Shown piece after piece: positions 22,001-33,248 of a stretch of DNA of 64,000 nucleotides. How positions within the stretch are numbered: position 1 is the stretch's first letter; each line of letters begins with the position of its first letter. The DNA lies in NCBI GenBank assembly GCA_037179335.1, contig JAKZHN010000012.1, forward strand, positions 620,001-684,000, read 5' to 3'. The position numbers and the translations under genes are program-made. A model generated the notes under the pieces. It ran no database searches. It was not told the origin of the DNA and was given only the letters and a program-made list of their open reading frames with translations. The DNA is from Cyclaneusma minus. Taxonomy: Eukaryota; Ascomycota; Leotiomycetes; Marthamycetales; Marthamycetaceae.

Positions 22001-24110
22001 ATGGGCTTCAACTTCACGCAGGTGAAGCGCCAGCCCTCTGACTCCAAGCAGACCTTGTAAGTCCTCCCACCTCCTTCAATCCTGCCCTCCCACCATCTTC
22101 AACCTTGCCCAAAACGCGAGTCCGAGCTTCAAACTGACCGAGGCTTTCTTTTGCGCAGCTCTGAACACTCTAACCCTGACGAACGCAAGCGCGCGCTTTC
22201 CAGCTCCGCCAGAAACATGTAAGTCCACTCACCACCTTCAATATCCAGCCTCAAGCTCCAATATGCGCCTCGAAGACTGACCATGAGTTCAGCTCTCACA
22301 GCGCCAAAGACCTTTCCGCCAAGAAGATGATCGTAGTTATTGATTTGGTCACTCCAGAAGGCAGTCCAGAACCTGCTTCATTTGTTTACCTTTCCCAGAC
22401 CATCGCCGACCACACCTCCAACCCCGCTGAAACCCCCTTTATTCAAAAGGCTACCGACTCGCGAGCTGCTCCTTACGGCCTCAATACTGCCACTGCCTCT
22501 TTCGTTCCTCGTCATCCTTTAGGGATTAATGATACTGCATCTGACGCCTTCTTTGGAGACATTGAAGGCTTCGATTCTACCGAGGAAGTTGAAGATCCAA
22601 AGGAACGCAATGAAGAGATTGTTTCGAAAGACAACACGGGCACTGGTTACTCTTCGGCTACGAATGATGTTCAGCTGACCGGCGCCTCGATTGCTTCTGG
22701 TTCTAAGTTCGATGGCACTTTGACTGCTGCCGGTACTCTTCCCACTGCCGATACTGACTACGACACCTAAGACCGTGAGAAGTATGCTTCTGATACCGCC
22801 AAGGATCCATTTGTCGACACTCACCGTTACCGCGGCCGTGAGCAGAACGGCTCTGGCGTCCAGAACCAAGAGTTCGCCGAAATGATTGCCAAATACAATG
22901 AAGAGATCCGCAAGATTGACGAGAAAGGCAAGCACGATCAAGAGCTTAATGCGTATGAGATATTCCATCGGGAATGGACTGATGAGTTCGCCTACCCTTC
23001 TCTCGATCCCTGGGAGGAGCACCCCGAATGGGAGACCGGAGACCAAGACGAAGCAGCCGAAGTCCGTCCGCACGTGATCGACGGCGACGAGGTTTTTCAA
23101 GATTACCGCGAGTCCGTCGAGATTTTACATGACAATTATGGCCGTGCCTTCAAGCTTGCCAACCAGGAAGGCGATTACGTTGAGCCTCTCCACGATTGTG
23201 ACCGAGTGCTTCCTTCGGTCGAGTACGATCACGACGATGACGCTGATGTCCGGGATCCTAACCAGCAAAACATGATACTTCACTCATCGTACGATTCTGG
23301 CTATGACGCCGACGACGACTTCACTGGCCCTGCCACCTTGGCACATGCAGTGGATTCCAAGAAGCGTCCCCGATCCTCTTGCAGCAAATACGAGCAGCGA
23401 GATCATAGACGCCTCCGTCGTATGAGTAAGTACCGCTCTTTTCCCATTTTGAAACCCAAGATTGCAATGTCTGATACTTGAAAGGCCTCGATCATTAACA
23501 TCGTCCCCGACGATCTTGTGCGCTCCCATTGTTCCACCTGCAATTATGCCTTCCTCACGAACAACCGCGCTTTGCATGAGAAATCTTGCCACAAACTCTA
23601 CGGATCCAAAGCCGGAAACTTGTTGAGACGCCAATTTTGCGAGCATCACCGGGCTATTCAATGCACCGAGCAATGGGCCATCTAAAACCAGGGATGGGAG
23701 AAAAGTGCGCAACTGCTCGCCATCCCAAACTTATTCGCAATCGAGTCCAGTCCGCTACACTTTGTCCGCGAACTCAGTATCAGGAATTCTACCAGGCCGA
23801 ATCCACGCAATTTATCGCGGAGAACAGTGTGGTGGAGTACATGAAGAAGGCCGAGATTCGTCTTGACGAAGAGGAAGCGCGCGTCAAGATGTACCTGCAC
23901 CCAGACATCGCATTACCTCTCAGGAGGGCTTGCACGTCAAAGAACCAAGCGATGATGGTACGCTCCACAAAGACTGCCTGGAATACAATCTTGGTGTTCA
24001 GCTGGCAGCCCATATCTGAGGTGTACGAAGAGATTCAAGAAAGGGCGATGGACGAGCAGGTGCTGATTGAAGTGTCTTCGGGATGCGACCTTGGCTGGCA
24101 TGTCAGGTAG
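22001..24110 (+). pseudogene. Copy A of the acidic zinc-finger family, broken, with cullin-like tail
   Basis: Exons 22001-22056, 22159-22218 and from 22293 follow GT-AG rules. The protein start MGFNFTQVKRQPSDSKQ and the segment MIVVIDLVTPEGSPEP match copies B and C. An in-frame TAA at 22768-22770 interrupts it; the same frame then continues to about 23415, with acidic sequence and a basic cluster (DSKKRPRSS, RRLRRM). A CAA-to-TAA change would fit RIP. After the next intron the C2HC finger HCSTCNYAFLTNN...HEKSC is out of phase with upstream exons, and a further TAA follows at about 23684. From about 23770 another frame encodes a cullin-like stretch (NSVVEYMKKAEIRLDEEEARV). Probably a pseudogene; RNA evidence could show otherwise. 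Confidence 0.7.
23770..23975 (+). pseudogene. Cullin-like gene fragment
   Basis: The frame reading FYQAESTQFIAENSVVEY, then MKKAEIRLDEEEARVKMYLH and PDIALPLRRAC matches, from knowledge of the family, the N-terminal helical repeats of Cul1-type cullins (FYxxES..FL..NSV..YMKKAE.RL.EEE.RV..YLH). No other cullin region (for example the C-terminal neddylation site) is seen, so it is a small captured or leftover piece lying directly behind the copy A finger. Confidence 0.7.
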
Positions 24111-24338
24111 CTTGGGTACGCGACTTTGATGGCACCTAAATCCGTGGAGTTTTTACTGCTCTGACAAGCTTGTGAGGCTTGGGCACCTTGTCTCAGATGC
24201 TTATGGATTCTATGGATAGTGGTTTATCGGTGGCATTCTGGATATTCCACAGTTTGCTAGTACTGGATTTTGAAAGCAGGGGTGAAGCGGTAGGGCTTTA
24301 GGCGTCTAATTCATACACTTACGATTACTAACCGCTAG

Positions 24339-24540
24339 CTTCTCGGCCTTCGCGCGGCTTTTTACTTTTGTTTTCATGAGTGCCTGGGGATTGGAAGTGA
24401 CAAATGTACAGTGACATGGAAAAGGTTTGTAGACGGCCGAAGATCAAATTTCCAGTGCCTGATTGCTTGGAGCCTTGGACAATGGTCGTGGGGAAGCATG
24501 GAGAATCAGGTGATGTGGCCAAGATCAGCTGGCGGGACCT
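24339..24540 (+). repeat. Duplicate of the 20.8-21.0 kb segment
   Basis: Related to 20791-21005 with an offset near 3,548 bp, both lying upstream of a 19-bp-period array and then a copy of the acidic gene family. Confidence 0.65.
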
Positions 24541-24689
24541 GAGGGTATCGTTTGGAGGCAGTGTGGCTGTTAGCTATATATGTGGCTTTGTATCTAGATT
24601 TCCTCGTCATCTTTTGTACACTGCATCTCACGTCTTTTTCCCCATGATGAGCCCCTTTGGTAGACAGTTCGAAGAATGTTCGCTGCGTT

Positions 24690-26045
24690 GAAGTCCCTAG
24701 CATCCCCCAGGTCCATGAGTCTCGTTCAAAGCCTCTGGGACTCTTTATGTTCCAGGACGAGGTACATATCCTAAGCTCCTCCAAATCCACGGACTCTTCA
24801 GGTTCCGGGATGCGGTAAATTTCATAAGCTCCTCTAAATCACAGGGTCTCGAAGTACACACTGGCCTCCTCTGAGTTCCTGGGCTTTCTTCAGGTGCCTG
24901 GACCTGGCCCAAATCCCCCGAGATTCTCCAAAGCCATGAAACTTTGCCAAGCCCTATGAGATCCTCCAGCCTCCCGTGGGCCGTGGGACCCACTAAGTCT
25001 GTGATTCATTAAGTTCATTGGCCCCCTTCGCGTTCCTGGCACCCTCCAGGGTCCTGAATCTCAACTAAGCCTGCTCCAAGTCACTTGGGATTCACCAGGT
25101 CTTCTAGGATTAGTGTTTCCGATAGTCCGGCCGGACCGTTTTTTCTTGGACCGTACTGATACGGTCTGACCTTTTTGGGAATAGTCCGGACCGAATAAAT
25201 TTGGTTTAAAGCTTTTATTTTTAATTTCAAACCGTGGTGAAACGGCGAGACCGTGGTTTGGACTATTTAGCTATTTCTTGCCAAGATTTGCCAAGGCTTA
25301 GCGGGCACGGACCGTTACACAAAGCTATTTAATTAATAATAATTCAAGCTTCTAGTATTTTTTAATATAATTAGCATAATAGTATTTATAATTGCTTTAG
25401 CTATAAATGCATGTTTTTTTATATTAATATTTAAATTATAAGCTTTTTTAATTTCCAATTTTAAAAATCCATAAAGCCAAATTAAAAAACAATAAATTAA
25501 TTCCCAAAAATTAAGTCAAATAATTTTTACAATTTAAACAATTAATATAAATTCCATTATTTAAAAATCCAATATTATTTCTAATAATTTTAATGCGAAT
25601 TGATTTTATATAATTTAACAAAATTAATTAAAAATTTAAGCTATATTATTATGGCATAAATATAGCAAAAGCTATTTTTAGCTATTTTTAGCATGCCAAA
25701 CCATGGCAACCACGGTGAGTTTTTCAAACCATGGTTTGGACTAAATAAATTTGGTTTATAGCTTTTATAAATGATTTCAGACCCTACCGATACGGTTTAG
25801 GGCCCAAACCACGGTCTCAGACTATCGGAAACACTGTCTAGGATGCTCAAACTCTTGAGTAGCTGTGATTTACCGGGCCTCTCGTCCCTGGGCATTTTCC
25901 GAGTCCTTGGGTCCTCGATGCCTCTTCAAGTCCTCTGAGATTCTCTTACCCCTGGCCCTTCCTCAAGTCCTCCAAACAATCCTGCTTCCGCTCAGATTCT
26001 CGAAGTCCCTTGGAATTCTCCAATTACCTGGGGTTTTCCCAATCC
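24690..26045. repeat. Degenerate array, 19-bp period (2), split by a hAT element
   Basis: 24690-25102 and 25845-26045 contain recurring CTCCAAGTC/TTCCAGG-type phrases with near 19-bp or 57-bp spacing, for example GACTCTTTATGTTCCAGG and GACTCTTCAGGTTCCGGG about 57 bp apart. The hAT-type element at 25111-25836 is inserted in the middle. Confidence 0.55.
25111..25836. mobile_element. Non-autonomous hAT-type element (MITE)
   Basis: 726-bp AT-rich element. Ends are TAGTGTTTCCGATAGTC and its inverse GACTATCGGAAACACTG, a 17-bp inverted repeat with one terminal difference, flanked by an exact 8-bp duplication TCTAGGAT (25103-25110 and 25837-25844). Eight-base duplications and (T/C)AGTG ends are hallmarks of hAT transposons. 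Subterminal copies of AAACCRTGGT and GACCGT motifs occur near both ends, as in transposase-binding regions. No coding frame remains. The AT-rich core probably reflects RIP. Confidence 0.9.
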
Positions 26046-26478
26046 CTTTGGACTACCAAGACAACCGTAGAACATGAAACGCAGTAACAGAAAACGAAGA
26101 AAGACAGATTTATATAGCTTTGTTATTTACTCTATTGAGAGCGGTCGTGGATCAAGGATATAGCAAATGATTTAATAAGGCTACTCCGGCGCAACAGCCG
26201 GCCGGAGCATCCTATCGGTCCAGCTGTCAACATTAAAGCCCTCGCCTGCTGTCCACGCCTATAGCCGTAAGCGGGCGTGCTGCGCGCCTGCGGCTTCTGT
26301 CTGCCTCCAGCGCACCATGTTTCGACGCAGCTCCTCTCTTTTCCACACAACGGTTGCCTCCTTCTGAGACCAATTGCAACAATATTTGCACGCACGAAGA
26401 GCCACTTGCTCACGCGATACTCACAAACTTTTGTACCTATCTGCACTCCCTCCAACTCTCTACAATTTCAATTTCAAT

Positions 26479-27664
26479 ATGGGACCTTACGCCCCTGTCA
26501 TGAAGTCCGAGCTACCCAGCTCCAAGTCGAGCAGGTAAGTGACTTCCACCACCTTCAATTGTGTCCAAAACCCCCAAAGTGCGCTATGGAGACTAAAATT
26601 GGCCTCCCTCGCAAAGCGACAAGTACCAGACGACTAACAAGGGCAAGGTGATCGAGGTCAATGACCTCGTGAGCCCTGAGCGCAGCCCCGAGTCCACTGC
26701 TGCTCCTTCGGACAGCCTGAGTCCAGCAGCCGCCTCCTTCATAATTGCAGAGGCCGTTGATTATGAGTCAGAGACGGGTCTTTATCGTCATATGAGCAAG
26801 GGCAGTGAGCACGGTTCCGACCACGAGGAGACTGACGAAGGTGATGACTCCGAGTCTGTGGAGATCTTCCACGATCACTATGGGGGCCAGCGCGTTAGCC
26901 ACGATGATGAGATCTCCGAATTCGAGTTTGCCGACCAAGACAACGGCCAGATTGAAGAGGACGTTAGCAACGACGATCGAGTGCTGCCATCCATTGAGCT
27001 CGAGTACGACGATTTTGTCCCTGGTTCTGACAAAGAGATGAGCACAAGTGACTCTCTGAACGAACTTGGTGAGGAAGCCGATGATGACGAGGCCCCTGCC
27101 CCTATCACGGCGGCTGGCAACTCGAAGAAGCGTGCACGTTCCTCCTCTTCCTTCCACGGGCACGAGCAGCCTGCTCCCAAACGCATTCGCCGCATGTGTA
27201 AGTACCCACCCTTCATTGCTATTTTTAAACCCCAGGTTACAGTTATTGACACCCAAACAGCCTCCATCCTCGATCTCCCTAACAACCTCCGTCGCCACCA
27301 TTGTTCTGTGTGTGACTATGTCTTTGCTACGACAGACAGCGCTATGCATGAGAAGGAGTGTGGTGACTCCTGGCATCTCGACATCGACGAACAAAAAGGA
27401 ACACGCCAGCGAAGCGGAATACAGTATTTTCGACGTCTTGCGCGTTTGAATCATCAAGCCCTTCAACGTACCGAGTACTGGGGGCTTCACAACCCAGGAT
27501 GGGAGTTGTGGGAAGGCGAGATTCTGGATGAGATGAGGAGTGATGAAGAGAATCACATGACGGAGGAGGAGCGGGTGCATATGGCGGAGATGCCTGATCG
27601 AGGCTGGCGTATTCAGGAGACGGTAGTGTGGGCTGGTAACGAGAGGCACTTTGGTGGCGTTTAG
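26479..27664 (+). CDS. Copy B: intact acidic C2HC zinc-finger protein
   Basis: Exons 26479-26534, 26617-27197 and 27261-27664 encode 346 residues. The start MGPYAPVMKSELPSSKSS is followed by VIEVNDLVSPERSPES, a long acidic region (HDDEISEFEFADQDNGQIEE, NDDRVLPSIELEYDD), a bipartite basic nuclear-localisation-like cluster (NSKKRARSSS, PKRIRRM), then a finger C-x2-C-x11-H-x3-C (HCSVCDYVFATTDSAMHEKEC read as spacing). The C-terminus has NPGWELWEGEILDEM and ends RHFGGV. Intron 2 is 63 nt, in frame and stop-free, so retaining it would also give a protein. Function unknown; composition suggests a nuclear protein. Related to copies A, C and D. Confidence 0.72.
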
Positions 27665-27726
27665 GCCCGTGGGTCTTCTTTACTGGGCTGGGGGTCTTGG
27701 GAGTGTGTTGGGCAAGCTTGGAATGA

Positions 27727-28164
27727 TACGGCTACGATGACGGCCACCCCAAGACTGGCGACGAAGATAACCTTGACGACGATTGGAAGGACTTCGGCAA
27801 TCCCCACAAAGGCGGCGGCGGCGACGCTGTCTTTGACCCAAACCCTTTGCGCCGCCGTCGCTCTTGTTATTTTGGGCTTCTGGTAAGCTTGGTTTCTAGC
27901 TCTTTTTGATTTCTAGACTTTTGCTAACAGTTTTTTCGGCTCTAGCCCGCTCGCTTGCGCTTGTACTCTCCTTTTCGCTACGATTCACGATTCTCCACGA
28001 CCTCGTATAGCTATAACGACGACGGTACCCTTGAGTGGCGCTTGACAAGGAGAGTAGAGGATATCGAGCTACACCTCACGTACTCCAGATGCGAATACAG
28101 TATATTTGAGATGGTCCTGACTTTTGCAAATTACAATATCATACATAAGACCAAGAGTGGCTAA
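27727..28164 (+). pseudogene. 5'-truncated gene fragment
   Basis: Two frames join in phase across a good intron (27883-27945, branch TGCTAAC, ends CTCTAG): 27727-27882 reads YGYDDGHPKTGDEDNLDDDW through GGGGDAVFDPNPLRRRRS, and 27946-28164 reads RLRLYSPFRYDSRF, then SYSYNDDGTLEWRLTRR to a stop. A TGA immediately precedes the first part and no start or upstream acceptor was found. Not recognised. It sits between copy B and the AT-rich element. Confidence 0.4.
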
Positions 28165-28266
28165 TGCTCATGTTTGTATGGCTACATAGAGACCTCAAAC
28201 CTTGACTGTTCCGCCCAGCTCTCGAGATCTAACGGCATGGAGCCTATAGGACTTGGCGCATACGAC

Positions 28267-28372
28267 CTGCTGCAAGGTGCCCGTAGAATGGCCATTCTAC
28301 AGAATCGGTGTATAATTCTATAAAATTATATACGATCTACGGGCTCCTTAAAGTGCCCGTAGAACGCAGTAG
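28267..28372 (+). repeat. Left terminal inverted repeat of the AT-rich element
   Basis: GC-containing edge with three GCCCGTAG-type motifs in alternating orientation and a short palindrome GAATGGCCATTC. Confidence 0.75.
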
Positions 28373-31300
28373 AATGTAAACATAAAACATATATAATTTT
28401 TTATAATTTTTTCTCAATCAGTTTGTATATTTAAATTTAAAAAATACTGGAAATTAAATTCACAATTAATTAATTTATAAATAGCCAGATTTCTTCTAAT
28501 TATTTTTTATAACTAAGCGATATGCAATAAATTTTTTAATTTATTATTATTATTTAGTTTTTATTTGCTTAATTATTATTATTTTTACCTATATTATAAT
28601 AATTAATAATATATTTAAATATTTGGAAAAAAACTATATAAAATTTATAAAGTAATAATAAATAATAAATACCCAAATTCCCAAATTCTGATAATAATAT
28701 CAAAACTTGGCTACCCCTTTATTTATTAATTAAATAAACCTTTAAATTTTAGCAGAATTCTCCAATAAGCCGTCACTGCCACTCTTATTCTCATTCTCAT
28801 TCTTAGCCTTTTTTTTAGTCTTTTCTATTTTATTTTCTTGCTCCAAATTATAATTCTATTTCTCAAATTAATCAATATTCTTAAATCCATTATATTCAAT
28901 TGCTTTCAAAAAAAATTATTAGCTTTTTTATTAAGCTCTGCTTGCAAGCGTCGGGCTACTATTTTATTATAATTCAAATTATTTTTAAAATTATTTTTAA
29001 AAGCGAAATTATAATTCTCTTTCTTATCGCTTAAAATAACAATTACCTTTTTTTTTGCAATTGGGCTTGACCATTAGTCTCTTTTTTGGTTTTTTTTTAC
29101 TAAAGTTTTCTGCTTTATTTTAAATTTTAGTCTCTTTTTTTCGCTTTATTTTAGCAATATTGCAATTTTTAACAATTTCTTTCGCTTTTTCAATTCAAAC
29201 GGTTTTTTATTTCTCTTTTTTGCTTTTAATAAATTAAATAGCAGTTTTGTAAAGCGCAATAATAGTCTTTTTTTGAAAATTATATTTTTTAAATAGCTTT
29301 AAACATATTGAAAATTTTAAATTTCTTACGCTTTCCTGGTATTTTAAATAATTTATTAAAAAATAAAAGCAAAGATTAGACTTGATATTTAAATAATAAA
29401 AAATAAAATATTTTCTATATTATATATTCAAAATAAAATTTTAAAAAATAAAAACTTTATATTCATTTTTCTTTTATTTTTCAAATTCGCATAGGAATAA
29501 TATCTAATTTGCTAAAAGCCTTTTTTTTGCTTATTTTTAAAAAACAGACTTCTTTTTTTTAAATTTATTTATTTCTTTTTTGCTCCAATTTGCAATGCGC
29601 TTTTAATTGGCAATTTTTTATTTGACTATTAATATTTATTTAGCGGTAGCCGCTTTATTATTTATAATAAAAACTCTTTTATAATTGCCTTCGCTATATT
29701 TAAAAAAATTGGAGCCAGAATTTTAATTTTTAAACTTATAAATGCGTTTTTTTAAAATCGATTAATTTTCATTAATTATTATATTTATACTAAATTAAAT
29801 AAAATATTAAATAGCGCAAAAGCAAATAGTAATAAAAAATATTAAAACTATAAGCAATTTGAAATAGGAAAAATTTCCAATAAATAATTTATTGCTTATA
29901 CTGGGCTATATTAACTTTTTTCTTTGCTATAGTATTGGCTTGCTTAATTGAATTTTGGACATTTGGAGCTTGGGATTTGCTATTAATTATTTTTATTTGC
30001 CAATATTTGCCAATTCTTTTTATCTCTTTTTTAAATTTTTTCCTATTATTGCATTATATAATTTAAAATGGACTATAAATTTGAAATGCTTTTTTAAATT
30101 TCAAAACTATATATTTAGTATTTTCTAATTTAAAATCATTTAAACTAATAATATATCTATTGAAATAATTTTTATTATTTATAATTCAAGAAAAAACTAT
30201 TTGGGATTTGGATAAAATCTATTAAATTTATTTGCCATTTTCTATTTAATTTATAGGATTTTATAGAAATTATTAAGGCTGGTTTAATAAATTTCCTTTT
30301 TACTTCATAAATTAAGCATTTCTTTATTATTTATTTTATATTGCTTTTTATAATTCTACAGTATTTTTTAATAGCAATATAAATGCGAATAACGCCGAAA
30401 TAGCCAATATGTTAATGTATTTTCAAAATAATTATAAAAGCGTTATTTATATAAATATAATAATATTGCGGATAATAAAACTTTTGGCCTTTTTTTTAAA
30501 AAAATAGATTTTAATTATTAATAAATTTAATTTTTATTAATTACAAAAAAAGCCTTTCGAGCACGCATATTATAGATTTTTTTTAAAGCAGTCAATTTTA
30601 AAATAAATAGTTAAAAAAATTTAAAAAAATTTAAATAGGATTTTTTATTTTATTTAATTTAATATAAATTAATTCGGATTAGGATTTTCCAAAGTTAAAT
30701 AGAATTTCTTATTATAAAAAAATAATATTTTTCTATAATTATAGAGGTTTTTAAATAATTTCCTTTTATATTTATTATAATATAAAATATTACAAAATAT
30801 TTTAAAATTAATTCAAATTGAAAATATTTAAAAAATGCCTAATAATTTTAAATTATTTAAAAAGCATGTATATTAAATTTCGGGAGCATTAATAAAAACT
30901 TAAAAAAATCCAAATATAAATTAATTTAATTTTTAATAATCAAATTTTTTTTTTTAAAAAAAAATAAAAATTAAAATACTTATTCTAAATTTTTAAACTA
31001 TAATTTTAAATACGGCACTTTTTTAATTCTTAAAAAAAAAAGGTAAAAAGCGCCGACTTTATAAAATTTTGCTAATATTAAGCATTTAATTTTTTTAATA
31101 TAGAAATTATAGTAATAAAAGCTTTTAAAGCCTTTAATAAAAAAACTGCAAAAAGAGCTATTTTATTGACTAATAAATATGCTAAAGTATTAAAAATGGT
31201 AAACATTTTGCTTAACTGCTTTAAAATAAAAAATGGTAATAATTTAAAACCATAATATCTATTTTTTTTTTTACAAAATATATGTAAAGTAAAGCTAGCT

Positions 31301-32164
31301 TTTGTTTTTTATTATATTTTTATTTTTATTTTTAAAAAAAACTAAAAAATTTATTAACAATTAAAATAAAATAATAAAAAATAAAAATAGGCACTCCATT
31401 TTTTCGAAATAGATAAAAATTAAATTCGATTGTCCAGCTAAATTCTAAAGCTGTCCTGGGGCTGTCCTGGGGCCTAAAGATTATATTCAGTCCCAAAATA
31501 AAGCAAATTTAAATCCCTAATTTTTCAAATATAATAATAAGCCAAAAATAATTAAAAATATATTAAAAATATATATAAAAAATATAAAAGATTTAATAAG
31601 CTTTTAGAAAATATTAATTATTAATCTATAATTCAAATAATTGAATTTTATTTTAAAATTGAATATTTTAAAAGCCGGATAAATACTAATTTAGAAAAGA
31701 CGAATGGCTAATATTATATAGGCCTAATTTTGCCAAAAATTTATTAATTAAAATTTTATATTAGCTAATAATCTTTATTTAATTTATAATTTATAAAAAA
31801 AAGTATTTTTAAATAATTTATAATTTAATAAATTCAAATTTTATTTTAAATTAAAAAAAAACTAGTAAAATAAGCTTTAAATGCCTTTGCAATTAATTTT
31901 GTTAAATAATTTTTAATTCAATTCTATGGCTGAAAAAAATCATATAATTAAAATTAATTAAAATACGATTTCTTTATGTATTTCTAAGCTATTTATATAA
32001 TTAAAATTCTCAAAAAAAATTAAATTTTTAAAATTTTTGCAATTTTTTTTTAAAAAAAGTCAAATTTTATTATTTTCAATAAAAAAATAAATAAAAATGA
32101 CAGGGCTTATTTCTAAATCGTATTATAAAAGTTTCAAATTTTTCAAAGGCAAATTCAAGCTTTA

Positions 32165-32268
32165 ATTTCAATTCTACGAGCACTTTAAAGCGCCCGTAGC
32201 CTCTACTAAGTCTATAGAATCGGTTATCGATTCTATAGAATGCCGATTCTACGGGCACCTTGCAGCAG
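32165..32268 (-). repeat. Right terminal inverted repeat of the AT-rich element
   Basis: Mirror of the left end; contains GATTCTACGGGCACCTTGCAG and an inner CGCCCGTAG motif. Includes ATAGAATCGGTTATCGATTCTAT, an imperfect palindrome (32213-32235). Confidence 0.75.
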
Positions 32269-32640
32269 ACCCAATGTCACGGTACAGCCTTGGCCTTAGG
32301 CACCCACGTGCCCGGCACGTGCCCTTAGCGCCGTAGAACATAGAGGAGCCCTTATGGCTCCGTCCTCGCTGGAGAGCTTCCCTCTCCAGCTCACAACGTC
32401 ATTCCACCTCGACCCCTGCCTTGCCGTTACGTGCCGTGATACCCAATCCATGAAATACAACCCATTCATTTGGTAGTCTGTTTTCTTACACATGTGGCTC
32501 TTTCTATACCTAGATCTTCCTAATCACTTCCGATACACTACTGAGACTGTTTTAAGTCTTTTGCTGATTTCAGATTTTCCTATCCTAAAAATCGCTAGGG
32601 ATTTAAGGAGGTGATGTGATTTTAAAAAAATCCAAGCACT
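32269..32640. other. Intergenic with short palindromes
   Basis: Holds CACGTGCCCGGCACGTG (near 32308) and a 9-bp stem GCTGGAGAG/CTCTCCAGC with a 5-nt loop (32368-32390). No gene seen. Confidence 0.4.
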
Positions 32641-32925
32641 CGGAGAATATTCGCGGCTTTAGAGAATGCCGAAAAATTCTGGTGATTTCAAATAACTTGG
32701 AAAATCCAAGGATGTTTGAAGAATTTCAGGGACGTCAGAAAGGCTCAACTTCAGCGAGTTCCGATAATTACAGAGGAATTGAATGAACCTGGAAATTGGA
32801 AGTAACCCAAGGGGCTTGTGAGAGTGCAGAAATTTGTGTGCTTTTAGGGAAATTGGGAGAACTCCAGGATTCGGAGGACGAAAAAGACTTAAGAGGGAAC
32901 GCCTAAGGGATCTGGGTCTGGCACC
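32640..32925 (+). repeat. Degenerate array, 19-20-bp period (3)
   Basis: Recurring phrases such as AACTTGGAAAATCCAAGG and GTTTGAAGAATTTCAGGG spaced 19-20 bp, immediately upstream of copy C. Confidence 0.5.
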
Positions 32926-33248
32926 TAGCAAGAGCACCCTATTGGCTCCAGCTGTTCAAACGATAAGCCCTTCGCCTGTTGTCCGTTTGTTGTCCCGCCC
33001 ATTGTCTTAAGCAGGAGCGCCGCGTGCCTACGGCCTCTGCCTGCCTCCAGCACACACCTTTCCTCGCAGCCCAGCTCCTCTCTTTCCCACAAAGCAACCA
33101 CTCTGTCTCCGAAATCGATTGAGACGACCTTTGCAAGCACGAAAAGCTTCAACTTTCTCGAACGATTCTCAGAGTCCCGTATCTCGTCACAATTCTATCA
33201 AGGCTACACCCTCTTCCAACCATCGCCACGAGCTCCTACATCCCAGCC

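Larger units (their letters stand above)
28267..32268. mobile_element. AT-rich DNA transposon with long inverted repeats
   Basis: The ends are CTGCTGCAAGGTGCCCGTAG and its inverse CTACGGGCACCTTGCAGCAG. Similarity continues inward for about 100 bp, including GCCCGTAG subterminal motifs and a second block TACGGGCTCCTTAAAGTGCC answered on the right by GAGCACTTTAAAGCGCCCGT. The roughly 3.8-kb interior is extremely AT-rich, depleted in CA and TG, and has no useful open frame, the signature of RIP. Size suggests a formerly autonomous element. The superfamily is not clear: no convincing 8- or 9-bp target duplication is visible, only AC on each side. Confidence 0.8.

Noticed and set aside
26768..27649. 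293-codon minus-strand frame
   Set aside because: Antisense shadow of copy B, which has proper exons and a finger.
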